This document shows, piece after piece, positions 13,235 to 25,428 of a DNA stretch of 64,000 bases. The DNA is taken from positions 86,942,124 through 87,006,123 of the forward strand of contig OZ035961.1 in the NCBI GenBank assembly GCA_964034945.1. Direction: 5' to 3'. The position numbers were made by a program, and so were the translations under genes. The notes beneath the pieces were generated by a model. It was given only the letters and a program-made list of their open reading frames with translations. It did not search any database and was not told the origin of the DNA. This DNA comes from Chrysopilus asiliformis (taxonomy: Eukaryota > Arthropoda > Insecta > Diptera > Rhagionidae). Positions within the stretch are counted from its first letter, which is position 1; each line of letters begins with the position of its first letter.

Positions 13235-14826
13235 ATCGCCGAGTTAACATGGTAACGTCATCAACCTACGGGAAAACAACGTTTCTACCGCCCCAAAAGT
13301 ATTTGTCGTAGTCGACTCATACCGAAAAGAATCGCTTTGTCTTTTGCCTTGGGTTCAGTTTGTCTACTTCTGTCGGACGAAACTAAATCGAAAACGCTAT
13401 TCAAATAGAAATGAAATTGAAACAAAATCAGACTGAGATTAACCTGTTTTTCCATTTTCTTGTATTTATATTTCGCTACTCCAGGGGATTTTCCAGTCTT
13501 CCACCTGTCGTTAAGCGACACTTTTGTCTATTTTCCTAAAGTCTATTGCAATCTTAAGCTTTTTTTGTCTCTGCACAATGCAGACATTTTTTTTGTCCCT
13601 TGTTTTAGTAAAGTTACTACTCTAAGAGTTGTATTCTAATCTCCTTATACAGACATCTAGGTCTACATAAATACAAACCTTGCTTTTTTTCAATTAAACT
13701 ACATAATTTCTATAGTATAGAATCTATACCATATTGTCCTAGACCCGTTGTGATCCAGAAAACTGAGTATCACACAAAAAATTAATTACACCAGGGATAA
13801 ACAATTTCGATTTCAAAACCTCATCTGTCAAAAATAACGAAAAACACAAAAATTTAGCTGTAAGATCTAGGATTTGGCCAGTGTTGTGCGAAACGACGTA
13901 AAAAGAAGTAAAACAAACTGCTAAGTACCTAAAACACTAGTGAAAAACCTAAAAAAATGAGCCATCGCATTCAATTAGGCCCAGCGCTAGTACCAAAATG
14001 TTCAGCAAATGTGTACAACTTGGCTCATTAGAGTCAAAGATCATCACTACAAAACTTTTTGATTTCCGAGCTTAAAATCATTTTCACTTTTAAGAGTGAA
14101 ATGTTATATGAAGATACTTTTGAATACTATCCCGTGTTTGTTCCAAAGATCATTAACATTTTTATTGCTCAGATATCTTAATAATATAAGCAATAAACTA
14201 AATTTAATGAATTTGTTATAGTCAATTTTTAAGGTTTCTTAGAAACCTGAAATTTTCTCCATTCAAAATTTTAAATCCCTATGCCGAATTCATTCAACAG
14301 ACATCTCGAGTTTTTTATAATCCTCCCAAGATTGGTCCTCTGAAAAAAAATGTTTCAAACTTTCGATCTCCTAATAAAAAGTCCTCAATTTTACTTATTT
14401 TAAGAACGATTTATGTAAGACTTCATCCCCCCACCCACAGATCGGCCTTCGATGAAAATTTTTCCTGAGCGTCCTGAGGGCTGCCCTCACTAATGTTGGA
14501 CACCAGATCGAAATCTCTTTATGAGAGGTCAGTAAAAAGTATCCTATCCTTTATTCTGCAAGTAACTCTACCTGTGTTCAAAGTTTCGTTGAAATCGGTT
14601 GGGCCATTTTCACGTGATGCCAGAGCAAACATTCAAACAGATAGATAGACAAACAAAATTTTTAAAAATGTTATTTTTGGTATCAGTACGATAAAATACA
14701 TCGATGTGTATTAAAATTTCTAAGAAAATCCAGAATTTAAAAAATTACTCCCTTACAGTTTTATTATATCTATAGAATAATCAATCTTACGAAATATATG
14801 ACAAATTAACTTTAGTAAAAAAAAAT
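13235..14826. other. No gene recognised; old repeat remnant
   Basis: About 14565-14660 contains a GTTGAAATCGGTTGGGCCAT stretch followed by AAACAGATAGATAGACAAAC. This configuration is seen in degenerate insect repeat ends that finish in short tandem tails. Nothing else is supported. Confidence 0.4.
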
Positions 14827-14828
14827 AT

Positions 14829-15539
14829 TTATAATACCGAAGCAGCCATTTTCTTTCTCCAAATACAAAGATTTTTAAAGTAACGATTCTTGGACATCTG
14901 AAAACCTTTTTTCAAATCTTTAACATAATCAGTCATGGAATATCCATCGGCTGCTAGAGCTTCTGCAAATTTACAAAAACATAATGTTTTCAAAACAATT
15001 ATATGCAGAACAAACAACTTACTGTAAATTGCCTCATTAGTTCTCTTATATACGGAAAAAGACCGTTTGCCTTTAATTCCCTTGTAATTGTAATTTAATA
15101 TAACATTATTTCCAAGGATTTTGTGCATATTCTTTGGTAAACCATCCGGCTGAAGAATTTTCCTTAAAACAGTCACCTAAAAAAGCATGACTCCACATAT
15201 TAATTTTTCAATCAAATTATACGGATTAAAAACTCACATAATGCTCTTCATTATGTACTATCTCGCTTTCTAAATACTCTAGATCTTCCTGTGAGTTCAA
15301 TGGAAATTTCAATTTTACCAACGGTTTATGCATTCTCATTACAGTTTCAGCCGTCAGCATATCAAAAACTTCTTGTAAAGCTGACAATATTTGATCATTA
15401 TGACGACAAAGAAGTCCTGAAAAATAACTACTACTTCACGACATGCTTTTAAAACTGATATAATAAAAACTACCTTTGATATGATTGAATTTCTTTGAAA
15501 TATCCAGTTTTCGTTGATGCAACGCGTAATTTGCCGACT
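14829..15539 (-). CDS. DUF4806-type protein, 3' exons (gene 1)
   Basis: Four phase-compatible exons are visible on the minus strand: 15474-15539, 15238-15416, 15023-15176 and 14829-14962 (stop). The joins are AAAG|GTAG to CAG|GA, TAT|GTGAGT to TAG|GTG, and TACA|GTAAGT to CAG|AA. The exon-2/3 product has the DUF4806 pattern: LKFPLNSQEDLEYLE, then an acidic helix, then LNYNYKGIKGKRSF. The last exon gives a basic KKGFQMSKNRYFK segment. DUF4806 has no defined function; it occurs in many insect proteins and in animal CACTA-type transposons. The 154-bp third exon has the same length and phase as the third exon of gene 2 at 24.7 kb. The 5' end is not found: the first visible exon starts in phase 1, so more exons must lie to the right. 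Confidence 0.7.
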
Positions 15540-16889
15540 CTAAAATATAAATATGAAAAAAAAATTTCAAAAATATTCATGTTTTTTTAATTTTATATTT
15601 ACTATAAAATGAAAATGTGCGTTTATGAAAATTTGTTGAAGAATCAATAAAAATATTAACCCAATACAATCACCAAAAGATGAGATAGAGGTCTGCTGTC
15701 AAATGTCAAAATTTCCTTAGAAAACCAAAATTTCAATTTTGTATGGTAATTTCGGTCCATACAAAAAACCTTTCGCGAATACCTTGTTTCTAGTGAATGT
15801 TACGAGAAAAATGTAAAGACATATTTTATAGTAAATTAAATGCATTACAATTTCGTCTTAGAATATTTTTGCGTAAGTCGAGATATTTAGAAATTATAAG
15901 GCAATTAAGTCGAAAAAGGACAGTTCCATTATCCTTTTAGTCCTTTTGAGGGGAAAAATATATGATAGTATTTTTGAATAATAGTAAAGCCTCAGTACCT
16001 TGAAAATTAACTAAAAACCACCCTTCTACGATGATAATAGAAATTTCTGTGAATTTTTGAATGATAAATTCTTTAAGGAAAAATTACTAAAAATTTGACG
16101 ACGTCATCATATCTATTGCTTGCGAAAGCTCTCAGTTCTAAATTGCCTATCAGAATCCATTAACAGAATATCAATAACAAATAGTTTTTTTTTTTTCAAA
16201 ATTGCTTTACAGTGTAATTGTTACTATTTTTTTTAAAAACGAAAAATTAGATAACCAAATTCTGATTTCTTAATGGGATCAATACAATCAATATCTAGAA
16301 GTTTCATTTAGTAATTCCAACGCATTTTCTTAGCGGTTGTTAATGGTTTCACAGTAAAGCACTTAGAAGGGAAGAGGCGAGTAACTTAACAAACAGACAG
16401 AAAAACAGAAAGCAATAACATAGAGATCGAGGAAACTGGTAAAAATAAGGGAAACCTTGGGTTAAATACCTTATGGCGAACTCATGTATTTTTTTTGTAT
16501 AGACAAATCAACAAGTATTTTCTCTTTTTAGAAAAAGTCCGATTTTAGAAAAATATTTTTTTTACTAAGAGGTAGCGCAATTTCACAAAAAAATTAGTCC
16601 TCGCAGGGAAAGTTTGGTTCCTGAATTTTCTTCTTGGAATAAATTTCTTTTAATATTACCTAACATTTACCATTTCGTTCGTTTTCTGCCCAGAGAAAAG
16701 TTTCTTTGTTAAAAACCTGTGAAAAAATAATACAACATTTTTTATCGCTTAAAAATTTTAATTTTTTAAAATATAGATGTTTTGTTTGCGCCAAATTTTT
16801 TAAGTTGTTTATTTTGTAATCATAATCATATTCAAAATGATCAATATTTTCTTTTGATATCTAAAAATTAGCTCCAAAAGTAACATTAA
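15540..16889. other. No gene recognised
   Basis: Upstream exons of the DUF4806 gene should lie in this direction, but none can be identified. The stretch is AT-rich with no clear inverted repeats. Confidence 0.4.
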
Positions 16890-18079
16890 CTAAATTTCTT
16901 CCTGTACCAAAAATCTGGAATAATCAAACTTCTCCGGGTTAAATGGATACAAACCACAGATTTCAAAAGTATTTCGTGTACTTTCTTGATTAATCGAAGA
17001 TTCCAAACATTGTTGCAGAATTGCTCCATAGTCATGAAAGTTCATTGATAAAGACGCGTTTTCTTCTTTCCACTTTTTTACAGCCGATACCCATTGTTTA
17101 TTAATTGATCGGGAAAGTGAGGCCTCCACCAGTAACGTATGAATTGCCTTCTGAATAATCGGTACTACCAAAATCTTATGGTTTCTACAAAATTCACTTA
17201 GACTACAGGACAAATGAGAAATTTTCCCATTCACATATAAAATTATAGGAAGTTCGATTTCCATTCGCACCACCCATGGGTAAAAAGTCTTGGTGATGTA
17301 CTCAAAAAAAACTTCCGGATTAATCCTTTCCGTTTTAGATTGACAAACACTCCAATGTTCGGGGAAACTCGTCATTAATTCCTGAAGTGTTTCTTCCTTT
17401 GTCGCAGTTATCAATGGTGGTGCAAGGGTACCTCCGGCGCTCGTATTTAAGAGAATAGTAAAATACGTCTTACAATCAACTAACTTTTTCGATGTTCCTT
17501 CACAATCCAAAATTTCGGATCCTTGCGTAATATCCGATTCATCACAAATGAATAATCTTTTGGGATCATTGTGAATCGGCAAGTAATCAGGAGATCTTAA
17601 ATATTCTGTAATTTTGTTTAGCCAAATACGCGTTGCAGGTTTTGATATTATATTAGTACCAACAGATATTCTTCTTGATGTTAATAGTAGTATTTTTGGA
17701 TGTCTTTTTAAAAATCCGTGGTACCATTTTCGTCCTGGTTTTCCCTGCGCAAAACTATTTGACTTATTTAAATGCTTAATAAGTAATTCCACACTTTCCA
17801 TAAATTCTCGCTTTGTTATCAGATAATTCAAACTTTCCAAATCCGCAACCCACTGTACCAAAAGATTTTCCTCCTCTGCATTTAGAATCGTCGGTGAACC
17901 AACTTTGGCATCTGTACTACATTTTCCAGTTATTCTATCCCTTAGAGTAGTTTTAGGAATTCCAAATTTTCTGCTAGCAACCGCAAGCGGCATTCCATTT
18001 TTGACTGCTTCTATGCATTTTTGCAAAGTAAGTTTGTCATATTTTGCTTTCTTTGATATTTTTACACAATATGAACCTA
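16890..18079 (-). CDS. pogo/Tigger transposase-derived ORF, catalytic residues lost
   Basis: One continuous frame runs from an acceptor-like TTTTTAG near 18080 to the stop at 16890, about 395 codons with no internal stop. The order of parts is as in pogo-family proteins. A psq-type HTH comes first (KKAKYDKLTLQKCIEAVKNG, then SRKFGIPKTTLRDRI), then a CENP-B-like HTH (KWYHGFLKRHP), then a DDE_1-like region. In that region the first motif reads CDESD where active relatives have ADETG. The second reads YVNGKISH where VDGHxSH is usual, so Asp has become Asn. The segment equivalent to QPLDVSVFGP reads LLVEASLSR, without the third Asp. A long intact ORF with lost catalysis suggests either a domesticated DNA-binding protein or a decaying copy. 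No flanking TIRs were found. The first exon with a start codon was not identified. Confidence 0.7.
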
Positions 18080-18084
18080 AAAAT

Positions 18085-20008
18085 TATTTAAACAATAGTT
18101 TCAGTGGTTTATATTTATTATCTGATAATATTAAGACTTAATTAAAAATATAATCATTAAAATTTTTAATAGTTTGCACATTTTTTTATATTTACATCGT
18201 ATTGTGTGTATAATGTATACTTGTTCTTGATGTGATTAGTAGCGTAACTAAATGAGAAGTTCACGGAGGTGCGGTTTTTATGGGCAACCAATTTCAAATT
18301 AGATTTTAAATATTTTCAGCTTTTGTCCTTTTATTGATCAAGTTCCTCAAAAAGACAAAAGGTGAAAATATTAAAAAAATAATTTAAAATTTTAAAATTG
18401 CCACTGTTTTTTTAGGAATACTCGAGAGCTGAAAAAAATATCTCCTCTACCAAATGCATTTACCCGAGACAAAAATTCGACGAGACTGGAGCTCTACATA
18501 AGACTCTACTGGGTAAGATACCAATGACCAAAAATTGTATGTGTTCAGATTTTTCAAAACATGTACCCAAAATTACCCAAGTAAGGATCAAGGTTTTAGC
18601 GTTTGCATATATCAAAAGTCGATGGTTAAGCAAAAATAGGCTGATTTTTGTCTTCACACATATTTTTTTAAAAAAAAATAAATAAATATTTACTGATTGC
18701 TTACTAAATCACTTGCTACGTTCCATAGATCACTTCGAGATTTATGGAATTCAATTATTTCCCGATTTGTCCATTTATAGTTACTGCTATATCGATTTTT
18801 CTTCCTTCAATGGCCATCTTACAATTTACCAGTGATTTAAGTCCTTTTTAAAAGCTTTTATTTCGCTTGGCTTTGTATCTGTCTAATTTTGAACCATTTC
18901 CACACATCCGAATGACTGGAAATTTTGCACACATACGTAAGCCCAATGACAATACCAGATTTTCACTACTGCGTCCTTATAGGGATAAGGGAAGGTCCTG
19001 TAAGGATGCTGTTATTATCCTTTTCCTCAAATTTTCCGGGAAAAATCTCATGTTAGGGTTTTTGAGGTCGCTAAATCCGATTCAGGCATTAAGAAGTTTG
19101 TAAGGATAACGGAAGGTTCTGTAAGGATAACGTGCTTATCCTTTTTCTCAACTTTTCCAGAAAAAAACTTATCTCAGGGTTTTTGGAATCACTCGATTCT
19201 GGAGTCAAAAGGTCCGTAAGAATGACTTAGAAGCAAGGATGTATATTCGAAGACTTTAAAGTATAAACAAGCGTGGCAAAAGACAGACGTCATTTTGAAC
19301 TTTTCGTCATACTAATCAAATACAAAATTACTAAAAAGGATAAAATTTAAAAAAAATTAAAAAAAATTTTTTTTTTTAATTATTAGGAAAGAACAGTTTT
19401 TTGAGCACTGTGTATCAGAAATAAAAGCCAGATAAAACCATAAAAAATAAAATATATATTTATCTCGTTTTTATTTCTGATACACAGTACCCAAAAAAAA
19501 ATTTTTTTTACCGTTTTCCTAAAAATTCAACAGAAATCTCAAACGATTACTAACTGCAATGAATGGGAAAACTGTACCGAATGAACTCCGCTCAAGTGCT
19601 ACTTTTTCCACATGTTAAATAGGGTATAGAAGAATTTTTGAGACTTCTCGCCAAACAGCGTTTTTTAAACGGTACAAAACTTTCGTAGAATTCTCTCCAA
19701 ACTCTCACCCACCCATTTTCTCTACCGTGCACACAAGGCTTAATACAATTCATTTTTGTTTTCATTATTTATTTGTTTGATATTTTATTAAATAAAAACA
19801 GCTAAATCTATTTTAAGTCACTCAAGTTATTCGCAAAATTCTGCACAGTTGACCCTGCCTAACAAAATTTCCTGGATTGAGAATCTGACACGGTTAAGAA
19901 TGCCATCGAAAACCTTTTGAAATACGAAATTCACATTTGATAGCTTTATTTATACTTTTTTGCCATTTGTATAAAAGATCATTTTGTTTTATTTTTGTAT
20001 ATGAAAGC
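18085..20008. other. No gene; tandem duplication and a hairpin
   Basis: About 18977-19095 and 19098-19215 are a diverged direct duplication. Both contain GGTCCTGTAAGGAT or GGTTCTGTAAGGAT, then TTATCCTTTT, then CTCAA.TTTTCC, then TTAGGGTTTTTG or TCAGGGTTTTTG. About 19402-19490 is a hairpin with CACTGTGTATCAGAAATAAA at one end and its complement at the other. No supported exons. Confidence 0.5.
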
Positions 20009-20704
20009 TCATGGTTTCGGATTAGGTAAATTGTCATCTGGTTTATGACAAAGAAGACTTCTCACGATATATGATTGCCGGGGCATATGAGCCAATATAT
20101 CATTATCAAAATTTAACAATACATTATCTATCACATTGCGAGGAGTAGCACATACTGCTTCCACATTTTGCCTCATTTTACTTGGGACCACGGCATACAG
20201 ACAAACAAGGTATGCAGTAAACTTTTGATAGTCAGGTGTGACGTCATTTGTGCCGATTTTTTTAAATTAATTTTTATGTTTATTGATCACTATTTAATGC
20301 AATCAGTCCACTAATTTACAAATATCTTATTTAGATCGCACAAATTTAAAAAAAAACCACCCAGAATACAAAATTCCTTCTGCACTTGACGAACTAATCG
20401 GCACAAGTGACGTAGCAACGAAATGTCAGATTTGAGTTTACAGCATACCTTGTTTGTCTCTATGCCGTGCTTGGGACCACGTTTGCTACTGCTTTTGGAA
20501 AGCATGGATTATGGCTATGTTCCGTTGGCTCTTGTGTTATATTACCGTCTTTTGTTTTCATAAATCCATGACACCGTAAGCAGCGATTCTGTCTGCGTCT
20601 CCACGTAACAACTCCACTCACAGTCCGAAAGGCGAGATATTCAAATCCCAAGTAAATTATAACTTGATTGTTCCTCTGGCTTCTCGAAAACTCAATTTTT
20701 TGCA
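20009..20704 (-). pseudogene. FLYWCH-type zinc-finger exon split by a MITE
   Basis: A minus-strand exon starts after CCGTAG at 20704. It encodes a FLYWCH-like domain: IEFSRSQRNNQVIIYLGFEY, then VVTWRRRQNRCLRCHGF, then EHSHNP. The open frame runs into the MITE at 20469. Beyond the MITE, from 20188 to a stop at 20009, the same frame resumes with KMRQNVEAVCATPRNVIDNV and HMPRQSYIVRSLLCHKPDD. Leaving out the element and one copy of its 8-bp duplication keeps the frame exactly. FLYWCH domains followed by such a helical segment occur in insect MULE-related and chromatin-associated proteins. The usual WRC at the first zinc ligand reads WRR, so ligand positions may be altered. Other exons were not found. 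As sequenced the exon is interrupted; splicing around the element cannot be excluded. Confidence 0.7.
20189..20469. mobile_element. hAT-type MITE (281 bp) inside an exon
   Basis: The ends are CACGGCATACAGACAAACAA and its near complement ending TATGCCGTG. They are flanked by a perfect 8-bp duplication CTTGGGAC (20181-20188 and 20470-20477), diagnostic of hAT-like insertion. A second copy lies at 55138-55403. The element has no ORF. It interrupts the FLYWCH exon. Confidence 0.85.
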
Positions 20705-20705
20705 C

Positions 20706-21494
20706 TACGGAGAAAAATAAAACTTAAATAGATAAGTGAAGATAAATAACATTGGGATATATTAGAACAAAAGTAGCAGCCGGACCGAAATTATAATAAA
20801 ACTTACTATTTTGATTTAATTTTTATTTGTTTCTTTAAAACTCACTATATAGCTAGCATTTACGCATTTTAAAACATTTCAAAAACGGAATGTTTACAAA
20901 AATATTAACTAAAATTAATTTGTATTCTTTCTGACAACAAATTCTTTTTATGCAAAACGTTGTCTAATGAAACGAAGCAATGAAATTATTTTCCGGTTTT
21001 TTCTTCAAAATTATGTTTATTACCCCACCATAAAAGATGACGTATACCATAGATTTTAACTACAAATTGTTTAAAAGGCATTATGTCGCAGCAGTAAGTT
21101 GAAAATGGCCGCACTAACCTCATTCTCCTTTTCTGTGATGGCGAAGAACTATACTTGATCAAATGACTTGTGTTTGTGTAGATCAAAGTTTTTCTAGTTT
21201 TCACTAGTTTTCAGCTGCTTGGTTTTACTTCACCCGATATCTAACTAGTGAAAAAACCTTTATATAAATTCTAAGTTTCAGTTTTGAAACACAAGATACA
21301 TATTCAAAATTTTTGGAAAAATTTTTGATATGGATTTTATTTGTGTCTAATTTTACAACGTATTCTATCGTGCAAAAATAGAGAAAATCGAAATACAGAA
21401 AATCATAGTTGTGAACAAAATAAACAAATTTAATGACATTTGCACGGACTAAACTTAGCAACTTATATCTAATTCGAGCTTTAGTATTTTTTTC
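20706..21494. other. No gene recognised
   Basis: AT-rich sequence upstream of the FLYWCH exon with only short chance frames. Confidence 0.4.
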
Positions 21495-21497
21495 GTT

Positions 21498-22065
21498 TTT
21501 TATACCCGTATGGTAAAACCAAAGGTTATATTAACTTTGCCTTACCGTTTGTAACGCCAAGATCCCGTCATCGCACAAAAAAATGAATTACACCATTGTG
21601 TTTAGAATGATAAAAATATTTAATTTTTGCATGTCTGTCCGTCTGTCTGTCCGTCTGTCTGTCCGTCTGTCTGTCTGTCTGTGGCGCGGATTGCGGGCGC
21701 ACGGATTGAGCTAGAGACTTGAAAGTTTGCACAGATCCGTTTTTCGTAAAATGCGAGGCTAAGTTCGTTAATGGGCAAAAATGGACCATTAGGGGGGTAC
21801 CCCCCATACGAACGAAATCGTTTTTTGTAAATATCTCAAAAACGGTGCATCTTATCAAAAAAGTCCAAGAACAAAAGTTATTTAGGATATGATTCTACAT
21901 AAAACTTCCATACATCAAAATCCGATTGGAATAAATTTTAAAAAATCTTATTGGAAAGTTTGACTTCAAAGTGGAATTTTGGTATAACTGTTCGAATTTT
22001 GATACGAATATCACCATACGGGTCTCCAATGATTGCCAGATTGGCAATTATAGCTTTTGTTATGT
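21498..22065 (+). repeat. Dispersed repeat family A, copy 1
   Basis: The copy begins TTTATACCCGTATGGTAAAA, includes a CTGT/CCGT microsatellite at about 21632-21681, and ends with the inverted word CACCATACGGGT and a tail GATTGGCAATTATAGCTTTT. Other copies: 25844-26846 (same orientation, interrupted by a MITE), about 42490-42870 (inverted, inside the pogo element) and a partial one at about 60815-60955. It has short inverted ends (ACCCGTATGGT) and no ORF. I cannot place the superfamily. Confidence 0.7.
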
Positions 22066-22721
22066 TTATGAATACTCTGTGATAAGTCAATAATATTCGT
22101 GTAAACTAACCTTCACTTGTACTACTAACTGGAGGTTTTATTTCAATTATTGATTTTTTAATACCATGTAAATAACGTTATAACGTAACAGAATGAAAAC
22201 TTTGTCATTTACATAACGAAATGTATAACGTTACGATTTTTTCGCTTTGCATGTCGTTTTCGAAAAATCGTTTTACGTGTGGTTGTTAGTGCTTTTCTAC
22301 CAATAAAAACACGTAGAACGACTCTTGTCGAAAACGACACGACTATCAGAATCGGGGTGATAATTTCAAATCTCGAGCACTTAAATTTTGAAGTGAAGAA
22401 AGGTTTCCAGCTACACTTGTAAAACGCACCTACAGCACTGCTATATGCAAAACAAGTTAGAGAAAAACTTTGGGGAAACACGTGAAAAAAAAGATTATCC
22501 TTTACTGATAAAAAATATATAATTTAGTGTGCATTTATTATTATGCACACAAAAATTTTATATATACATAAATTCACATAAAACCTTATCTGTAATGGTT
22601 CTTCTATAGTAAATCATCGAAATTTCATATACATATTAACGCAGTAATTAGTATTATTACAATCTGTGAAAATCACAGTTGCAACTTAATATCTTCAAGC
22701 ATTTCGACTATTCACTTATAA

Positions 22722-23215
22722 CTAATTACATGCCATACCTAATCGAATCAATCCATTTCTAACAGAAGTTATACTTAATTTAACATGCTCAGATTCCATA
22801 ACTTTCTCACGAATTCTTTTCAAAGAAAACGATGGATTTTCCTGAACTATTTCCTGTATTTTGTTTAAGATTGTTCCACTTAATTTAAAATGTCTTTTAC
22901 CACCGCGTTTTTTCTGTATCAACATGTGACTGTTTTTGTTGTACTGATTTATAATGGCTCTCGCAGTGTTTTTGTTAATACCAGCAGTTTCAGCTGATTG
23001 ACTGATCGATTTCCCGTCTTTAAAGCATTTTATTAGAAATTCCTTTCTAGCAAAACTTATCCGGCTATATCTGATTCGGTGCATACGTGGACTACGAATT
23101 TCTAAAGTAGACCTAGACAATTTTGGCGATTTGGCTGACAGCGGACTTCCAGAATTTAACTCAGTAGATGTACAATCTGCTGCTGCAGAAGAACCATTAT
23201 AGATTAAGTTTTCAA
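22722..23215 (-). CDS. Transposase-type HTH ORF without catalytic domain
   Basis: The minus-strand frame opens after a stop at about 23215; the first ATG is at 23120 (132 aa). It encodes a homeodomain-like HTH (FARKEFLIKCFKDGKSISQS, then TAGINKNTARAIINQY) and a second winged-helix-like half (NKIQEIVQENPSFSLKRIRE, then SITSVRNGLIRLGM). This is the bipartite paired-type DNA-binding layout of Tc1/IS630-family transposases. The frame stops at once after RLGMACN; a GCAT|GTAATT donor there could lead to another exon, but no DDE-like segment was found to the left. Either a truncated transposase or a DNA-binding-only derivative. Confidence 0.55.
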
Positions 23216-24660
23216 ATATTTATCTTTTATATACATATTTGTATTATAAAATTTTTATTTTCTTAACAATAAGCTTACATCTATTTTTTTAATGTTTGAT
23301 TGATTTTAGCAGAATATCTTAAACATATGTAGCTGGCGAGTGAAAGCTAAACAATTTCTGTTCAAAAAGAATACAAATTTTTTTTTATTACATGAGCGCT
23401 ATAAAGAGACATTTACGAGGTGAACTAACAAACAGGAGATTGTACTGGTTGTAAGAGTAATTAAATCCTTTAAATACAATACAATCAGAAGTTCAATTAT
23501 TCAGGCGAGAAGTAAGGTGAGCAAAGTGAAAATATATAATTCACCTACACCCTGTTGCAGGGTTTCTCAACCCAATAGTTGCACCGTGATTTTGCGAATA
23601 GCAGAAGAGCGTTTTTGAGGGGAGAATCATGAGCCAATCACATACCTTATATATTAATGTCGAGTCTGTAATGAATCTGTGAAAAATTTCAGCTGTAGCG
23701 GTCCAGTTTCTGAGTAGAAATTTAATCAAAAGACTTTTCTGGTATTCGATTTTTTTCATAAAATCATTAAAAATAAATTCCCCCAAATTTTATTTAGCGA
23801 ATTTGTGTGGTATAATGATGAATATTTACAAAAACAATTACAAAAGAAAAAAAATTCCCTCTCGAGTTAAAATTTTTCATTGAATTGAATTGTAGAACAT
23901 GACGGTGAGGGAAAGGAAATCAAACAATGTTTATTTAAAGAAAATGAAATGTAATCACCTTTTTAAAAGGTTCAATATCATCTCAATCGGTGCAGTCATT
24001 CAGAAGTTACAAATTTTTCCATCAAATAAAAAAAAACGGGCAACTTGTTTTTAGATGCTTAGAAGCATTCAAATAAAAAAAGTTGAAAAATCAGAGGTGT
24101 CTCGCAAACTCCATACAAATCAAGTATGAGTTGGTGTGGAATTCATCACCACATATAAAAAACTGTTCTAGGTGTGGTCAAATTTACCCTTGTTTGAAAA
24201 ATTCCCTTAATTGCCGTTCTTTCCTCATTTTCTTTCTCAAAGCAAGCCTTTGCATTCTCAAAAAAAAAAATTTGGTTACCTTTTTGGAAAAATATGGCCA
24301 GTGCATAAGCAATTTTTTTCAATGTCACTCGTATTGCCTATTTTCTTCATCAAAATATATCTTATTTTATTACGTGCTTTTCGTCCCAAGTAATTAAAAA
24401 GAAAAAAAACCTTTACAAAATAGCCAAAGTTCTACTCAGATTCGAAAATATGTGGAGTGTTACAAGAATTGGAAAGATTAGAAACTTCGATCCATTTAAG
24501 TTTATCACAGAAACATGACGCTTCCATAAATGTTGTTAAAATAAATTGGAAAAATTTGAAAAACCCTCTCTAGAACTAATCATTGCACATAAATAAAATC
24601 TCTCAAATTAAAAAAAAAGAAACGAAAAAATTAACAACGAAATTTTGTTCTTTGACAAGA
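23216..24660. other. No gene recognised
   Basis: AT-rich, with overlapping low-complexity frames on both strands at 24083-24397 that show no domain and no exon signals. Confidence 0.4.
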
Positions 24661-25428
24661 CTATTTTTTATTCTTTGATTTGTTATATCTATTATGAGAC
24701 AAAAAAATTGCTCTTCGCAACTCTTTTTCATAACTTTGCCAACCTAGGGTGTCCCTGCAGACATCTATAATTTTAAAAAAAAAACAACAATAAGTAACTG
24801 ACTAACCAAAATATGAATATAAGATATCTTACCAAACAATATTCTTTTGAAAAAAGTGAGCCCAAGAAGCGACCGTTTTCCCAATCGACCATCAACGTTG
24901 AAATCAAAATACACTCTGTCTCTCGCCAGACTGCGAAAAAGACAGTCCAAGGTCTCTATACCTTTTCGGTGCTTTAAGTATAAAACCTAGGGAACAAAAA
25001 AGAACATATGAAATATGATCAATATAATTATTTGCATTTCAAACTTACAAGTTTAGATGAAAAGTCTTGGTTTTGTATTTTGACCTCTAAATCGTTCAAT
25101 TCCTCTAAAGACTCTAACGGGAATAAAGAGTCGATGCTTGTTTCGAATTCTTGAATATCAGCGTCAGCTCGGTTAATTTTTTTAAAAATCTGCTTCACCA
25201 AACTGTTAGTTTCACGCATTAATTTATTAGAGGCAGCTTGTTTTGATTCTGCTTCCTGCACCTACATCAATTTATAAATAACTAAGGAGAGTTGACAGAT
25301 GTTAATGCAGCTTACATATTTTTTACGTTTTTCTAAATCCGATTGGACAACGCTGATTTTGCTATTAAGTGTTGCTTGATTGGCAAGAATTTCTTGCACC
25401 ATGGGTTCCATATCACTTGGTTCTTTGT
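24661..25428 (-). CDS. DUF4806-type protein, 3' exons (gene 2)
   Basis: The exons are 25316-25428, 25049-25261, 24833-24986 and 24661-24764 (stop TAG at 24661). All joins are phase-consistent: TAT|GTAAGC to TAG|GTG, CTT|GTAAGT to TAG|GTT, TTTG|GTAAGA to TAG|AT. The protein begins with a coiled-coil-like segment (MVQEILANQATLNSKI, then KQAASNKLMRETNSLVKQIF). It continues with the DUF4806 pattern LFPLESLEELNDLEVKI and VDGRLGKRSLLGL, and ends with WQSYEKELRRAIFLSHNRY. The 154-bp third exon and the surrounding phases match gene 1 at 14.8 kb, so the two are diverged paralogues. The 5' exons lie to the right and were not found. Function unknown; coiled coil plus DUF4806 suggests a protein-interaction role, which is inference. 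Confidence 0.72.

Noticed and set aside
21630..21685. CTGT/CCGT tract (also at 25977-26031) as a possible CRISPR-like array or regulatory repeat
   Set aside because: A simple microsatellite carried at the same place inside two copies of repeat family A.
24083..24397. Overlapping 104-, 60- and 60-codon frames on both strands
   Set aside because: Poly-A/T-driven low complexity; three frames open at once is typical of non-coding AT-rich DNA.
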